A stretch of DNA of 64,000 nucleotides from Auanema rhodensis (taxonomy: Eukaryota > Nematoda > Chromadorea > Rhabditida > Rhabditidae). A program made the translations under genes and the position numbers. Below are positions 1 through 12,389 of the stretch, piece after piece. Position 1 is the stretch's first letter. Each line of letters opens with the position of its first letter. Where the stretch lies: the NCBI GenBank assembly GCA_964057225.1, contig OZ059895.1, positions 12,214,001 through 12,278,000 on the forward strand, in the 5' to 3' direction. The notes beneath the pieces are model-generated. The model was not told the DNA's origin. It searched no databases and was given only the letters and a program-made list of their open reading frames with translations.

Positions 1-22
1 TCATTGAATATCAGATATTTTC

Positions 23-142
23 GCTTACGACCATACCACGTTGAAAGTACGCCATCCCGTCCGATCTGGCAAGTCAAGCAACGTTGGGCCCGGTTAGTAC
101 TTGGATCGGAGACGGCTTGGGAATCCCGGGTGCCGTAAGCTT
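23..142 (+). rRNA. 5S ribosomal RNA
   Basis: Complete 120-nt 5S rRNA gene, the structural RNA of the large ribosomal subunit, made by RNA polymerase III. The ends pair (GCTTACG with CGTAAGC) as helix I. The internal promoter region (about nt 50-97) is present, and a T-run terminator follows at once. This copy equals the array consensus and is the reference for the numbering below. Unit 1. Confidence 0.96.
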
Positions 143-185
143 TTCAAATTTTTTTAACGATCATACCACGTTGAAAGTACGCCAT
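143..185 (+). terminator. 5S terminator and 29-nt direct repeat (example)
   Basis: After each complete gene comes a TTTT / T7 run expected to stop RNA polymerase III, then a 29-nt near-copy of 5S nt 5-33 (here 157-185, with C7T). The repeat starts 130 bp after its counterpart inside the gene. The same arrangement follows all 64 complete genes. Confidence 0.8.
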
Positions 186-551
186 GCAGCTGATTTTCAA
201 TTTTATCTCTTCCGTAACAAATGTTTTCAATTTTCCAGCAGTTTTACTTAGATAGCTCAACCCAAGGCATTAAAATATCTTCAATCTTATTTCTATATTA
301 CAGTTATAAACCAGTAGTTTATGAACCTTCATCTTAACTTTACTGTTTCTATCTATTTCCTATTGAAACAAACATTGTTTAAACACTATACAACTGTGAA
401 ACCTTTTTCAATTTATTGTATTTGGAGCTCATAAGATTTGATATCATCGAGGGATTTAGATGTAACGTAGAAAATTACATAACTAACATGAAATTGGAAA
501 AAAAACAATAACGAGGATAAGTATGTAAATCATTGAATATCAGATATTTCC

Positions 552-584
552 GCTTACGACCATACCACGTTGAAAGTACGCCAT
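552..584 (+). pseudogene. 5S fragment (nt 1-33), short unit
   Basis: Unit 2. After nt 33 the sequence jumps to GCAGCTG spacer, so the internal promoter, the rest of the gene and the T-run are missing and no 5S product is expected. Unusually, it sits behind a long-type spacer (AATATCAGATATT). All short units below share this junction. Confidence 0.93.
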
Positions 585-950
585 GCAGCTGATTTTCAAT
601 TTTATCTCTTCCGTAACAAATGTTTTTAATTTTCCAGCAGTTTTACTTAGATAGATAAACCCAAGGCATCAAAATATCTTCAATCTTATTTCTATATTAC
701 AGTTATAAACCAGTAGTTTATGAACCTTTATCTTAACTTTATTGTTTCTATCTATTTCCTATTGAAACAAACATTGTTTGAACACTATACAACTGTGAAA
801 CCTTTTTTAATTTATTGTATTTGGATCTCATAAGATTTGATATCATCGAGGGATTTAGATATTACGTAGAAAATTACATAACTAACATGAAATTGGAAAA
901 AAAACAATAACGAGGATAAGTATGTAAATCATTGAATATCAGATATTTTC

Positions 951-1070
951 GCTTACGACCATACCACGTTGAAAGTACGCCATCCCGTCCGATCTGGCAA
1001 GTCAAGCAACGTTGGGCCCGGTTAGTACTTAGATCGGAGACGGCTTGGGAATCCCGGGTGCCGTAAGCTT
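951..1070 (+). rRNA. 5S ribosomal RNA
   Basis: Unit 3; G81A. Confidence 0.94.
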
Positions 1071-1479
1071 TTCGAATTTTTTTAACGATCATACCACGTT
1101 GAAAGTACGCCATGCAGCTGATTTTCAATTTTATCTCTTCCGTAACAAATGTTTTCAATTTTCCAGCAGTTTTACTTAGATAGCTCAACCCAAGGCATTA
1201 AAATATCTTCAATCTTATTTCTATATTACAGTTATAAACCAGTAGTTTATGAACCTTCATCTTAACTTTACTGTTTCTATCTATTTCCTATTGAAACAAA
1301 CATTGTTTAAACACTATACAACTGTGAAACCTTTTTCAATTTATTGTATTTGGATCTCATAAGATTTGATATCATAGAGGGATTTAGATATTACGTAGAA
1401 AATTACATAACTAACATGAAATTGGAAAAAAAACAATAACGAGGATAAGTATGTAAATCTTTGAATATCAGGTATTTTC

Positions 1480-1599
1480 GCTTACGACCATACCACGTTG
1501 AAAGTACTCCATCCCGTCCGATCTGGCAAGTCAAGCAACGTTGGGCCCGGTTAGTACTTAGATCGGAGACGGCTTGGGAATCCCGGGTGCCGTAAGCTT
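1480..1599 (+). rRNA. 5S ribosomal RNA
   Basis: Unit 4; G29T and G81A. The 3' flank is changed to TTTGCGAA. Confidence 0.92.
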
Positions 1600-2008
1600 T
1601 GCGAATTTTTTTAACGATCATACCACGTTGAAAGTACGCCATGCAGCTGATTTTCAATTTTATCTCTTCCGTAACAAATGTTTTCAATTTTCCAGCAGTT
1701 TTACTTAGATAGCTCAACCCAAGGCATTAAAATATCTTCAATCTTATTTCTATATTACAGTTATAAACCAGTAGTTTATGAACCTTCATCTTAACTTTAC
1801 TGTTTCTATCTATTTCCTATTGAAACAAACATTGTTTAAACACTATACAACTGTGAAACCTTTTTTAATTTATTGTATTTGGATCTCATAAGATTTGATA
1901 TCATCGAGGGATTTAGATATTACGTAGAAAATTACATAACTAACATGAAATTGGAAAAAAAACAATAACGAGGATAAGTATGTAAATCATTGAATATCAG
2001 ATATTTTC

Positions 2009-2128
2009 GCTTACGACCATACCACGTTGAAAGTACGTCATCCCGTCCGATCTGGCAAGTCAAGCAACGTTGGGCCCGGTTATTACTTGGATCGGAGACG
2101 GCTTGGGAATCCCGGGTGCCGTAAGCTT
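2009..2128 (+). rRNA. 5S ribosomal RNA
   Basis: Unit 5; C30T and G75T. Opens block A. Confidence 0.93.
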
Positions 2129-2537
2129 TTCAAATTTTTTTAACGATCATACCACGTTGAAAGTATGCCATGCAGCTGATTTTCAATTATATCTCTTCCG
2201 TAACAAATGTTTTCAATTTTCCAGCAGTTTTACTTAGATAGCTCAACCCAAGGCATCAAAAAATCTTCAATCTTATTTCTATATTACAGTTATAAACCAG
2301 TAGTTTATGAACCTTAATCTTAACTTTACTGTTTCTATCTATTTCCTATTGAAACAAACGTTGTTTAAACACTATACAACTGTGAAACCTTTTTTAATTT
2401 ATTGTATTTGGAGCTCATAAGATTTGATATCATCGAGGGATTTAGATGTAACGTGGAAAATTACATAACTAACATGAAATTGGAAAAAAAACAATAACGA
2501 GGATAAGTATGTAAATCATTGAATATCAGGTATTTTC

Positions 2538-2657
2538 GCTTACGACCATACCACGTTGAAAATACGCCATCCCGTCCGATCTGGCAAGTCAAGCAACGTT
2601 GGGCCCGGTTAGTACTTGGATCGGAGACGGCTTGGGAATCCCGGGTGCCGTAAGCTT
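2538..2657 (+). rRNA. 5S ribosomal RNA
   Basis: Unit 6; G25A. Confidence 0.94.
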
Positions 2658-3065
2658 TTCAAATTTTTTTGACGATCATGCCACGTTGAAAGAACGCCAT
2701 GCAGCTGATTTTCAATTCTATCTCTTCCGTAACAAATGTTTTTAATTTTCCAGCAGTTTTACTTAGATAGCTCAACCCAAGGCATCAAAATATCTTCAAT
2801 CTTATTTCTATATTACAGTTATACACCAGTAGTTTATGAACCTTAATCTTAACTTTATTGTTTCTATCTATTTCCTATTGAAACAACAATGTTTTAACAC
2901 TATACAACTGTGAAACCTTTTTTAATTTATCGTATTTGGAGCTCATAAGATTCAATATCATCGAGGGATTTAGATGTAACGTGGAAAATTACATAACTAA
3001 CATGAAATTGGAAAATAAGCAATAACGAGGATAAATATGTAAATCATTGAATAACAGATATTTTC

Positions 3066-3098
3066 GCTTACGACCATACCACGTTGAAAATACGCCAT
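3066..3098 (+). pseudogene. 5S fragment (nt 1-33), short unit
   Basis: Unit 7; G25A; AATAACAG flank. Confidence 0.92.
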
Positions 3099-3464
3099 GC
3101 AGCTGATTTTCAATTTTATCTCTTCCGTAACAAATGTTTTCAATTTTCCAGCAGTTTTACTTAGATAGCTCAACCCAAGGCATTAAAATATCTTCAATCT
3201 TATTTCTATATTACAGTTATAAACCACTAGTTTATGAACCTTCATCTTAACTTTACTGTTTCTATCTATTTCCTATTGAAACAAACATTGTTTAAACACT
3301 ATACAACTGTGAAACCTTTTTTAATTTATTGTATTTGGATCTCATAAGATTTGATATCATCGAGGGATTTAGATATTACGTAGAAAATTACATAACTAAC
3401 ATGAAATTGGAAAAAAAACAATAACGATGATAAGTATGTAAATCATTGAATATCAGATATTTTC

Positions 3465-3584
3465 GCTTACGACCATACCACGTTGAAAGTACGCCATCCC
3501 GTCCGATCTGGCAAGTCAAGCAACGTTGGGCCCGGTTAGTACTTGGATCGGAGACGGCTTGGGAATCCCGGGTGCCGTAAGCTT
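3465..3584 (+). rRNA. 5S ribosomal RNA
   Basis: Unit 8; consensus. Confidence 0.95.
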
Positions 3585-3992
3585 TTCAAATTTTTTTAAC
3601 GATCATGCCACGTTGAAAGTACGCCATGCAGCTGATTTTCAATTTTATCTCTTCCGTAACAAATGTTTTTATTTTTCCAGCAGTTTTACTTAGATAGCTC
3701 AACCCAAGGGATCAAAATATCTTCAATCTTATTTCTATATTACAGTTATAAACCAGTAGTTTATGAACCTTAATCTTAACTTTATTGTTTCTATCTATTT
3801 TCTATTGAAACAACAATGTTTTAACACTATACAACTGTGAAACCTTTTTTAATTTATCGTATTTGGAGCTCATAAGATTCAATATCATCGAGGGATTTAG
3901 ATGTAACGTGGAAAATTACATAACTAACATGAAATTGGAAAATAAGCAATAACGAGGATAAATATGTAAATCATTGAATAACAGATATTTTC

Positions 3993-4025
3993 GCTTGCGA
4001 CCATACCACGTTGAAAGTATGCCAT
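3993..4025 (+). pseudogene. 5S fragment (nt 1-33), short unit
   Basis: Unit 9; A5G and C28T; AATAACAG flank. Confidence 0.92.
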
Positions 4026-4391
4026 GCAGCTGATTTTCAATTTTATCTCTTCCGTAACAAATGTTTTCAATTTTCCAGCAATTTTACTTAGATAGCTCAA
4101 CCCAAGGCATTAAAATATCTTCAATCTTATTTCCATATTACAGTTATAAACCAGTAGTTTATGAACCTTCATCTTAACTTTACTGTTTCTATCTATTTCC
4201 TATTGAATCAAACGTTGTTTAAACACTATACAACTGTGAAACCTTTTTTAATTTATTGTATTTGGAGCTCATAAGATTTGATATCATCGAGGGATTTAGA
4301 TGTAACGTGGAAAATTACATAACTAACATGAAATTGGAAAAAAAACAATAACGAGGATAAGTATGTAAATCATTGAATATCAGATATTTTC

Positions 4392-4511
4392 GCTTACGAC
4401 CATACCACGTTGAAAGTACGCCATCCCGTCCGATCTGGCAAGTCAAGCAACGTTGGGCCCGGTTAGTACTTGGATCGGAGACGGCTTGGGAATCCCGGGT
4501 GCCGTAAGCTT
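4392..4511 (+). rRNA. 5S ribosomal RNA
   Basis: Unit 10; consensus. Confidence 0.95.
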
Positions 4512-4920
4512 TTCAAATTTTTTTAACGATCATGCCACGTTGAAAGTACGCCATGCAGCTGATTTTCAATTTTATCTCTTCCGTAACAAATGTTTTTAAT
4601 TTTCCAGCAGTTTTACTTAGATAGCTCAACCCAAGGCATCAAAATATCTTCAATCTTATTTCTATATTACAGTTATAAACCAGTAGTTTATGAACCTTAA
4701 TCTTAACTTTACTGTTTCTATCTATTTCCTATTGAAACAAACAATGTTTTAACACTATACAACTGTGAAACCTTTTTTAATTTATTGTATATGGAGCTCA
4801 TAAGATTCAATATCATCGAGGGATTTAGATGTAACGTGGAAAATTACATAACTAACATGAAATTGGAAAATAAGCAATAACGAGGATAAATATGTAAATC
4901 ATTGAATAACAGATATTTTC

Positions 4921-4953
4921 GCTTACGACCATACCACGTTGAAAATACGCCAT
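4921..4953 (+). pseudogene. 5S fragment (nt 1-33), 368-bp short unit
   Basis: Unit 11; G25A. The spacer lacks 31 bp near 5119. Confidence 0.92.
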
Positions 4954-5288
4954 GCAGCTGATTTTCAATTTTATCTCTTCCGTAACAAATGTTTTCAATT
5001 TTCCAGCAGTTTTACTTAGATAGCTCAACCCAATTCATCAAAATATCTCCAATCTTATCTCTATATTACAGTTATAAACCAGTAGTTTATGAACCTTAGT
5101 CTTAACTTTACTGTTTCTAACACTATACAACTGTGAAACCTTTTTTAATTTATTGTATTTGGATCTCATAAGATTTGATATCATCGAGGGATTTAGATAT
5201 TACGTAGAAAATTACATAACTAACATGAAATTGGAAAAAAAACAATAACGAGGATAAGTATGTAAATCATTGAATATCAGATATTTTC

Positions 5289-5408
5289 GCTTACGACCAT
5301 ACCACGTTGAAAGTACGTCATCCCGTCCGATCTGGCAAGTCAAGCAACGTTGGGCCCGGTTATTACTTGGATCGGAGACGGCTTGGGAATCCCGGGTGCC
5401 GTAAGCTT
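5289..5408 (+). rRNA. 5S ribosomal RNA
   Basis: Unit 12; C30T and G75T, as in unit 5. Opens block B. Confidence 0.93.
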
Positions 5409-5817
5409 TTCAAATTTTTTTAACGATCATACCACGTTGAAAGTATGCCATGCAGCTGATTTTCAATTATATCTCTTCCGTAACAAATGTTTTCAATTTT
5501 CCAGCAGTTTTACTTAGATAGCTCAACCCAAGGCATCAAAAAATCTTCAATCTTATTTCTATATTACAGTTATAAACCAGTAGTTTATGAACCTTAATCT
5601 TAACTTTACTGTTTCTATCTATTTCCTATTGAAACAAACGTTGTTTAAACACTATACAACTGTGAAACCTTTTTTAATTTATTGTATTTGGAGCTCATAA
5701 GATTTGATATCATCGAGGGATTTAGATGTAACGTGGAAAATTACATAACTAACATGAAATTGGAAAAAAAACAATAACGAGGATAAGTATGTAAATCATT
5801 GAATATCAGGTATTTTC

Positions 5818-5937
5818 GCTTACGACCATACCACGTTGAAAATACGCCATCCCGTCCGATCTGGCAAGTCAAGCAACGTTGGGCCCGGTTAGTACTTGGA
5901 TCGGAGACGGCTTGGGAATCCCGGGTGCCGTAAGCTT
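5818..5937 (+). rRNA. 5S ribosomal RNA
   Basis: Unit 13; G25A. Confidence 0.94.
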
Positions 5938-6345
5938 TTCAAATTTTTTTGACGATCATGCCACGTTGAAAGAACGCCATGCAGCTGATTTTCAATTCTA
6001 TCTCTTCCGTAACAAATGTTTTTAATTTTCCAGCAGTTTTACTTAGATAGCTCAACCCAAGGCATCAAAATATCTTCAATCTTATTTCTATATTACAGTT
6101 ATACACCAGTAGTTTATGAACCTTAATCTTAACTTTATTGTTTCTATCTATTTCCTATTGAAACAACAATGTTTTAACACTATACAACTGTGAAACCTTT
6201 TTTAATTTATCGTATTTGGAGCTCATAAGATTCAATATCATCGAGGGATTTAGATGTAACGTGGAAAATTACATAACTAACATGAAATTGGAAAATAAGC
6301 AATAACGAGGATAAATATGTAAATCATTGAATAACAGATATTTTC

Positions 6346-6378
6346 GCTTACGACCATACCACGTTGAAAATACGCCAT
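6346..6378 (+). pseudogene. 5S fragment (nt 1-33), short unit
   Basis: Unit 14; G25A, partner of unit 7. Confidence 0.92.
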
Positions 6379-6744
6379 GCAGCTGATTTTCAATTTTATC
6401 TCTTCCGTAACAAATGTTTTCAATTTTCCAGCAGTTTTACTTAGATAGCTCAACCCAAGGCATTAAAATATCTTCAATCTTATTTCTATATTACAGTTAT
6501 AAACCACTAGTTTATGAACCTTCATCTTAACTTTACTGTTTCTATCTATTTCCTATTGAAACAAACATTGTTTAAACACTATACAACTGTGAAACCTTTT
6601 TTAATTTATTGTATTTGGATCTCATAAGATTTGATATCATCGAGGGATTTAGATATTACGTAGAAAATTACATAACTAACATGAAATTGGAAAAAAAACA
6701 ATAACGATGATAAGTATGTAAATCATTGAATATCAGATATTTTC

Positions 6745-6864
6745 GCTTACGACCATACCACGTTGAAAGTACGCCATCCCGTCCGATCTGGCAAGTCAAG
6801 CAACGTTGGGCCCGGTTAGTACTTGGATCGGAGACGGCTTGGGAATCCCGGGTGCCGTAAGCTT
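6745..6864 (+). rRNA. 5S ribosomal RNA
   Basis: Unit 15; consensus. Confidence 0.95.
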
Positions 6865-7272
6865 TTCAAATTTTTTTAACGATCATGCCACGTTGAAAGT
6901 ACGCCATGCAGCTGATTTTCAATTTTATCTCTTCCGTAACAAATGTTTTTATTTTTCCAGCAGTTTTACTTAGATAGCTCAACCCAAGGGATCAAAATAT
7001 CTTCAATCTTATTTCTATATTACAGTTATAAACCAGTAGTTTATGAACCTTAATCTTAACTTTATTGTTTCTATCTATTTTCTATTGAAACAACAATGTT
7101 TTAACACTATACAACTGTGAAACCTTTTTTAATTTATCGTATTTGGAGCTCATAAGATTCAATATCATCGAGGGATTTAGATGTAACGTGGAAAATTACA
7201 TAACTAACATGAAATTGGAAAATAAGCAATAACGAGGATAAATATGTAAATCATTGAATATCAGATATTTTC

Positions 7273-7392
7273 GCTTACGACCATACCACGTTGAAAGTAC
7301 GCCATCCCGTCCGATCTGGCAAGTCAAGCAACGTTGGGCCCGGTTAGTACTTGGATCGGAGACGGCTTGGGAATCCCGGGTGCCGTAAGCTT
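7273..7392 (+). rRNA. 5S ribosomal RNA
   Basis: Unit 16; consensus gene behind a hybrid spacer (short-type ATAAGC, long-type AATATCAG). Confidence 0.95.
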
Positions 7393-7800
7393 TTCAAATT
7401 TTTTTAACGATCATGCCACGTTGAAAGTACGCCATGCAGCTGATTTTCAATTTTATCTCTTCCGTAACAAATGTTTTTATTTTTCCAGCAGTTTTACTTA
7501 GATAGCTCAACCCAAGGCATCAAAATATCTTCAATCTTATTTCTATATTACAGTTATAAACCAGTAGTTTATGAACCTTAATCTTAACTTTATTGTTTCT
7601 ATCTATTTTCTATTGAAACAACAATGTTTTAACACTATACAACTGTGAAACCTTTTTTAATTTATCGTATTTGGAGCTCATAAGATTCAATATCATCGAG
7701 GGATTTAGATGTAACGTGGAAAATTACATAACTAACATGAAATTGGAAAATAAGCAATAACGAGGATAAATATGTAAATCATTGAATAACAGATATTTTC

Positions 7801-7833
7801 GCTTGCGACCATACCACGTTGAAAGTATGCCAT
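7801..7833 (+). pseudogene. 5S fragment (nt 1-33), short unit
   Basis: Unit 17; A5G and C28T, partner of unit 9. Confidence 0.92.
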
Positions 7834-8199
7834 GCAGCTGATTTTCAATTTTATCTCTTCCGTAACAAATGTTTTCAATTTTCCAGCAATTTTACTTAGA
7901 TAGCTCAACCCAAGGCATTAAAATATCTTCAATCTTATTTCCATATTACAGTTATAAACCAGTAGTTTATGAACCTTCATCTTAACTTTACTGTTTCTAT
8001 CTATTTCCTATTGAATCAAACGTTGTTTAAACACTATACAACTGTGAAACCTTTTTTAATTTATTGTATTTGGAGCTCATAAGATTTGATATCATCGAGG
8101 GATTTAGATGTAACGTGGAAAATTACATAACTAACATGAAATTGGAAAAAAAACAATAACGAGGATAAGTATGTAAATCATTGAATATCAGATATTTTC

Positions 8200-8319
8200 G
8201 CTTACGACCATACCACGTTGAAAGTACGCCATCCCGTCCGATCTGGCAAGTCAAGCAACGTTGGGCCCGGTTAGTACTTGGATCGGAGACGGCTTGGGAA
8301 TCCCGGGTGCCGTAAGCTT
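8200..8319 (+). rRNA. 5S ribosomal RNA
   Basis: Unit 18; consensus. Confidence 0.95.
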
Positions 8320-8728
8320 TTCAAATTTTTTTAACGATCATGCCACGTTGAAAGAACGCCATGCAGCCGATTTTCAATTTTATCTCTTCCGTAACAAATG
8401 TTTTTAATTTTCCAGCAGTTTTACTTAGATAGCTCAACCCAAGGCATCAAAATATCTTCAATCTTATTTCTATATTACAGTTATAAACCAGTAGTTTATG
8501 AACCTTAATCTTAACTTTACTGTTTCTATCTATTTCCTATTGAAACAAACAATGTTTTAACACTATACAACTGTGAAACCTTTTTTAATTTATTGTATAT
8601 GGAGCTCATAAGATTCAATATCATCGAGGGATTTAGATGTAACGTGGAAAATTACATAACTAACATGAAATTGGAAAATAAGCAATAACGAGGATAAATA
8701 TGTAAATCATTGAATAACAGATATTTTC

Positions 8729-8761
8729 GCTTACGACCATACCACGTTGAAAATACGCCAT
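8729..8761 (+). pseudogene. 5S fragment (nt 1-33), 368-bp short unit
   Basis: Unit 19; G25A. The 31-bp spacer deletion lies near 8927. Confidence 0.92.
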
Positions 8762-9096
8762 GCAGCTGATTTTCAATTTTATCTCTTCCGTAACAAATGT
8801 TTTCAATTTTCCAGCAGTTTTACTTAGATAGCTCAACCCAATTCATCAAAATATCTCCAATCTTATCTCTATATTACAGTTATAAACCAGTAGTTTATGA
8901 ACCTTAATCTTAACTTTACTGTTTCTAACACTATACAACTGTGAAACCTTTTTTAATTTATTGTATTTGGATCTCATAAGATTTGATATCATCGAGGGAT
9001 TTAGATATTACGTAGAAAATTACATAACTAACATGAAATTGGAAAAAAAACAATAACGAGGATAAGTATGTAAATCATTGAATATCAGATATTTTC

Positions 9097-9216
9097 GCTT
9101 ACGACCATACCACGTTGAAAGTACGTCATCCCGTCCGATCTGGCAAGTCAAGCAACGTTGGGCCCGGTTAGTACTTGGATCGGAGACGGCTTGGGAATCC
9201 CGGGTGCCGTAAGCTT
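9097..9216 (+). rRNA. 5S ribosomal RNA
   Basis: Unit 20; C30T. Confidence 0.94.
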
Positions 9217-9625
9217 TTCAAATTTTTTTAACGATCATACCACGTTGAAAGTACGCCATGCAGCTGATTTTCAATTTTATCTCTTCCGTAACAAATGTTT
9301 TCAATTTTCCAGCAGTTTAACTTAGATAGCTCAACCCAAGGCATTAAAATATCTTCAATCTTATTTCTATATTACAGTTATAAACCAGTAGTTTATGAAC
9401 CTTCATCTTAACTTTATTGTTTCTATCTATTTCCTATTGAAACAAACATTGTTTGAACACTATACAACTGTGAAACCTTTTTTAATTTATTGTATTTGGA
9501 TCTCATAAGATTTGATATCATCGAGGGATTTAGATATTACGTAGAAAATTACATAACTAACATGAAATTGGAAAAAAAACAATAACGAGGATAAGTATGT
9601 AAATCATTGAATATCAGATATTTTC

Positions 9626-9745
9626 GCTTACGACCATACCACGTTGAAAGTACGCCATCCCGTCCGATCTGGCAAGTCAAGCAACGTTGGGCCCGGTTAG
9701 TACTTAGATCGGAGACGGCTTGGGAATCCCGGGTGCCGTAAGCTT
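9626..9745 (+). rRNA. 5S ribosomal RNA
   Basis: Unit 21; G81A, the partner of unit 3. Confidence 0.94.
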
Positions 9746-10154
9746 TTCGAATTTTTTTAACGATCATACCACGTTGAAAGTACGCCATGCAGCTGATTTT
9801 CAATTTTATCTCTTCCGTAACAAATGTTTTCAATTTTCCAGCAGTTTTACTTAGATAGCTCAACCCAAGGCATTAAAATATCTTCAATCTTATTTCTATA
9901 TTACAGTTATAAACCAGTAGTTTATGAACCTTCATCTTAACTTTACTGTTTCTATCTATTTCCTATTGAAACAAACATTGTTTAAACACTATACAACTGT
10001 GAAACCTTTTTCAATTTATTGTATTTGGATCTCATAAGATTTGATATCATAGAGGGATTTAGATATTACGTAGAAAATTACATAACTAACATGAAATTGG
10101 AAAAAAAACAATAACGAGGATAAGTATGTAAATCTTTGAATATCAGGTATTTTC

Positions 10155-10274
10155 GCTTACGACCATACCACGTTGAAAGTACTCCATCCCGTCCGATCTG
10201 GCAAGTCAAGCAACGTTGGGCCCGGTTAGTACTTAGATCGGAGACGGCTTGGGAATCCCGGGTGCCGTAAGCTT
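10155..10274 (+). rRNA. 5S ribosomal RNA
   Basis: Unit 22; G29T and G81A, the partner of unit 4. Confidence 0.92.
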
Positions 10275-10683
10275 TGCGAATTTTTTTAACGATCATACCA
10301 CGTTGAAAGTACGCCATGCAGCTGATTTTCAATTTTATCTCTTCCGTAACAAATGTTTTCAATTTTCCAGCAGTTTTACTTAGATAGCTCAACCCAAGGC
10401 ATTAAAATATCTTCAATCTTATTTCTATATTACAGTTATAAACCAGTAGTTTATGAACCTTCATCTTAACTTTACTGTTTCTATCTATTTCCTATTGAAA
10501 CAAACATTGTTTAAACACTATACAACTGTGAAACCTTTTTTAATTTATTGTATTTGGATCTCATAAGATTTGATATCATCGAGGGATTTAGATATTACGT
10601 AGAAAATTACATAACTAACATGAAATTGGAAAAAAAACAATAACGAGGATAAGTATGTAAATCATTGAATATCAGATATTTTC

Positions 10684-10803
10684 GCTTACGACCATACCAC
10701 GTTGAAAGTACGTCATCCCGTCCGATCTGGCAAGTCAAGCAACGTTGGGCCCGGCTATTACTTGGATCGGAGACGGCTTGGGAATCCCGGGTGCCGTAAG
10801 CTT
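10684..10803 (+). rRNA. 5S ribosomal RNA
   Basis: Unit 23; C30T, T73C and G75T. T73C separates it from units 5 and 12. Confidence 0.92.
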
Positions 10804-11212
10804 TTCAAATTTTTTTAACGATCATACCACGTTGAAAGTATGCCATGCAGCTGATTTTCAATTATATCTCTTCCGTAACAAATGTTTTCAATTTTCCAGC
10901 AGTTTTACTTAGATAGCTCAACCCAAGGCATCAAAAAATCTTCAATCTTATTTCTATATTACAGTTATAAACCAGTAGTTTATGAACCTTAATCTTAACT
11001 TTACTGTTTCTATCTATTTCCTATTGAAACAAACGTTGTTTAAACACTATACAACTGTGAAACCTTTTTTAATTTATTGTATTTGGAGCTCATAAGATTT
11101 GATATCATCGAGGGATTTAGATGTAACGTGGAAAATTACATAACTAACATGAAATTGGAAAAAAAACAATAACGAGGATAAGTATGTAAATCATTGAATA
11201 TCAGGTATTTTC

Positions 11213-11332
11213 GCTTACGACCATACCACGTTGAAAATACGCCATCCCGTCCGATCTGGCAAGTCAAGCAACGTTGGGCCCGGTTAGTACTTGGATCGGA
11301 GACGGCTTGGGAATCCCGGGTGCCGTAAGCTT
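11213..11332 (+). rRNA. 5S ribosomal RNA
   Basis: Unit 24; G25A. Its spacer switches type midway. Confidence 0.94.
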
Positions 11333-11741
11333 TTCAAATTTTTTTGACGATCATGCCACGTTGAAAGAACGCCATGCAGCTGATTTTCAATTCTATCTCT
11401 TCCGTAACAAATGTTTTTAATTTTCCAGCAGTTTTACTTAGATAGCTCAACCCAAGGCATCAAAATATCTTCAATCTTATTTCTATATTACAGTTATACA
11501 CCAGTAGTTTATGAACCTTAATCTTAACTTTATTGTTTCTATCTATTTCCTATTGAAACAAACATTGTTTAAACACTATACAACTGTGAAACCTTTTTTA
11601 ATTTATTGTATTTGGATCTCATAAGATTTGATATCATCGAGGGATTTAGATATTACGTAGAAAATTACATAACTAACATGAAATTGGAAAAAAAACAATA
11701 ACGATGATAAGTATGTAAATCATTGAATATCAGATATTTTC

Positions 11742-11861
11742 GCTTACGACCATACCACGTTGAAAGTACGCCATCCCGTCCGATCTGGCAAGTCAAGCAA
11801 CGTTGGGCCCGGTTAGTACTTGGATCGGAGACGGCTTGGGAATCCCGGGTGCCGTAAGCTT
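11742..11861 (+). rRNA. 5S ribosomal RNA
   Basis: Unit 25; consensus. Confidence 0.95.
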
Positions 11862-12269
11862 TTCAAATTTTTTTAACGATCATGCCACGTTGAAAGTACG
11901 CCATGCAGCTGATTTTCAATTTTATCTCTTCCGTAACAAATGTTTTTATTTTTCCAGCAGTTTTACTTAGATAGCTCAACCCAAGGGATCAAAATATCTT
12001 CAATCTTATTTCTATATTACAGTTATAAACCAGTAGTTTATGAACCTTAATCTTAACTTTATTGTTTCTATCTATTTTCTATTGAAACAACAATGTTTTA
12101 ACACTATACAACTGTGAAACCTTTTTTAATTTATCGTATTTGGAGCTCATAAGATTCAATATCATCGAGGGATTTAGATGTAACGTGGAAAATTACATAA
12201 CTAACATGAAATTGGAAAATAAGCAATAACGAGGATAAATATGTAAATCATTGAATATCAGATATTTTC

Positions 12270-12389
12270 GCTTACGACCATACCACGTTGAAAGTACGCC
12301 ATCCCGTCCGATCTGGCAAGTCAAGCAACGTTGGGCCCGGTTAGTACTTGGATCGGAGACGGCTTGGGAATCCCGGGTGCCGTAAGCTT
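12270..12389 (+). rRNA. 5S ribosomal RNA
   Basis: Unit 26; consensus, hybrid upstream spacer as in unit 16. Confidence 0.95.

Larger units (their letters stand above)
2009..5288 (+). repeat. Higher-order repeat A
   Basis: Seven units in the order long, long, short, long, short, long, short. The last is a 368-bp short unit whose spacer has lost 31 bp (near 5119). The first gene carries C30T and G75T and the second G25A, the same marks that open blocks B and C. Confidence 0.8.
5289..9096 (+). repeat. Higher-order repeat B
   Basis: This is a near-copy of block A with one extra 528-bp long unit (at 7273), ending in the same 31-bp-deleted spacer (near 8927). Gene substitutions occur in the same order as in block A. 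Confidence 0.8.

Noticed and set aside
1-600. Tandem repeats as a CRISPR array or satellite DNA
   Set aside because: The unit contains a complete, structured 5S rRNA gene with terminator; the context is eukaryotic.
874-1188. Minus-strand ORFs of 104-136 aa starting MSYLSKTAGK, repeated across the array
   Set aside because: They are antisense to the 5S gene and spacer and recur only because the repeat recurs. They carry no protein-like constraint beyond the repeat itself.
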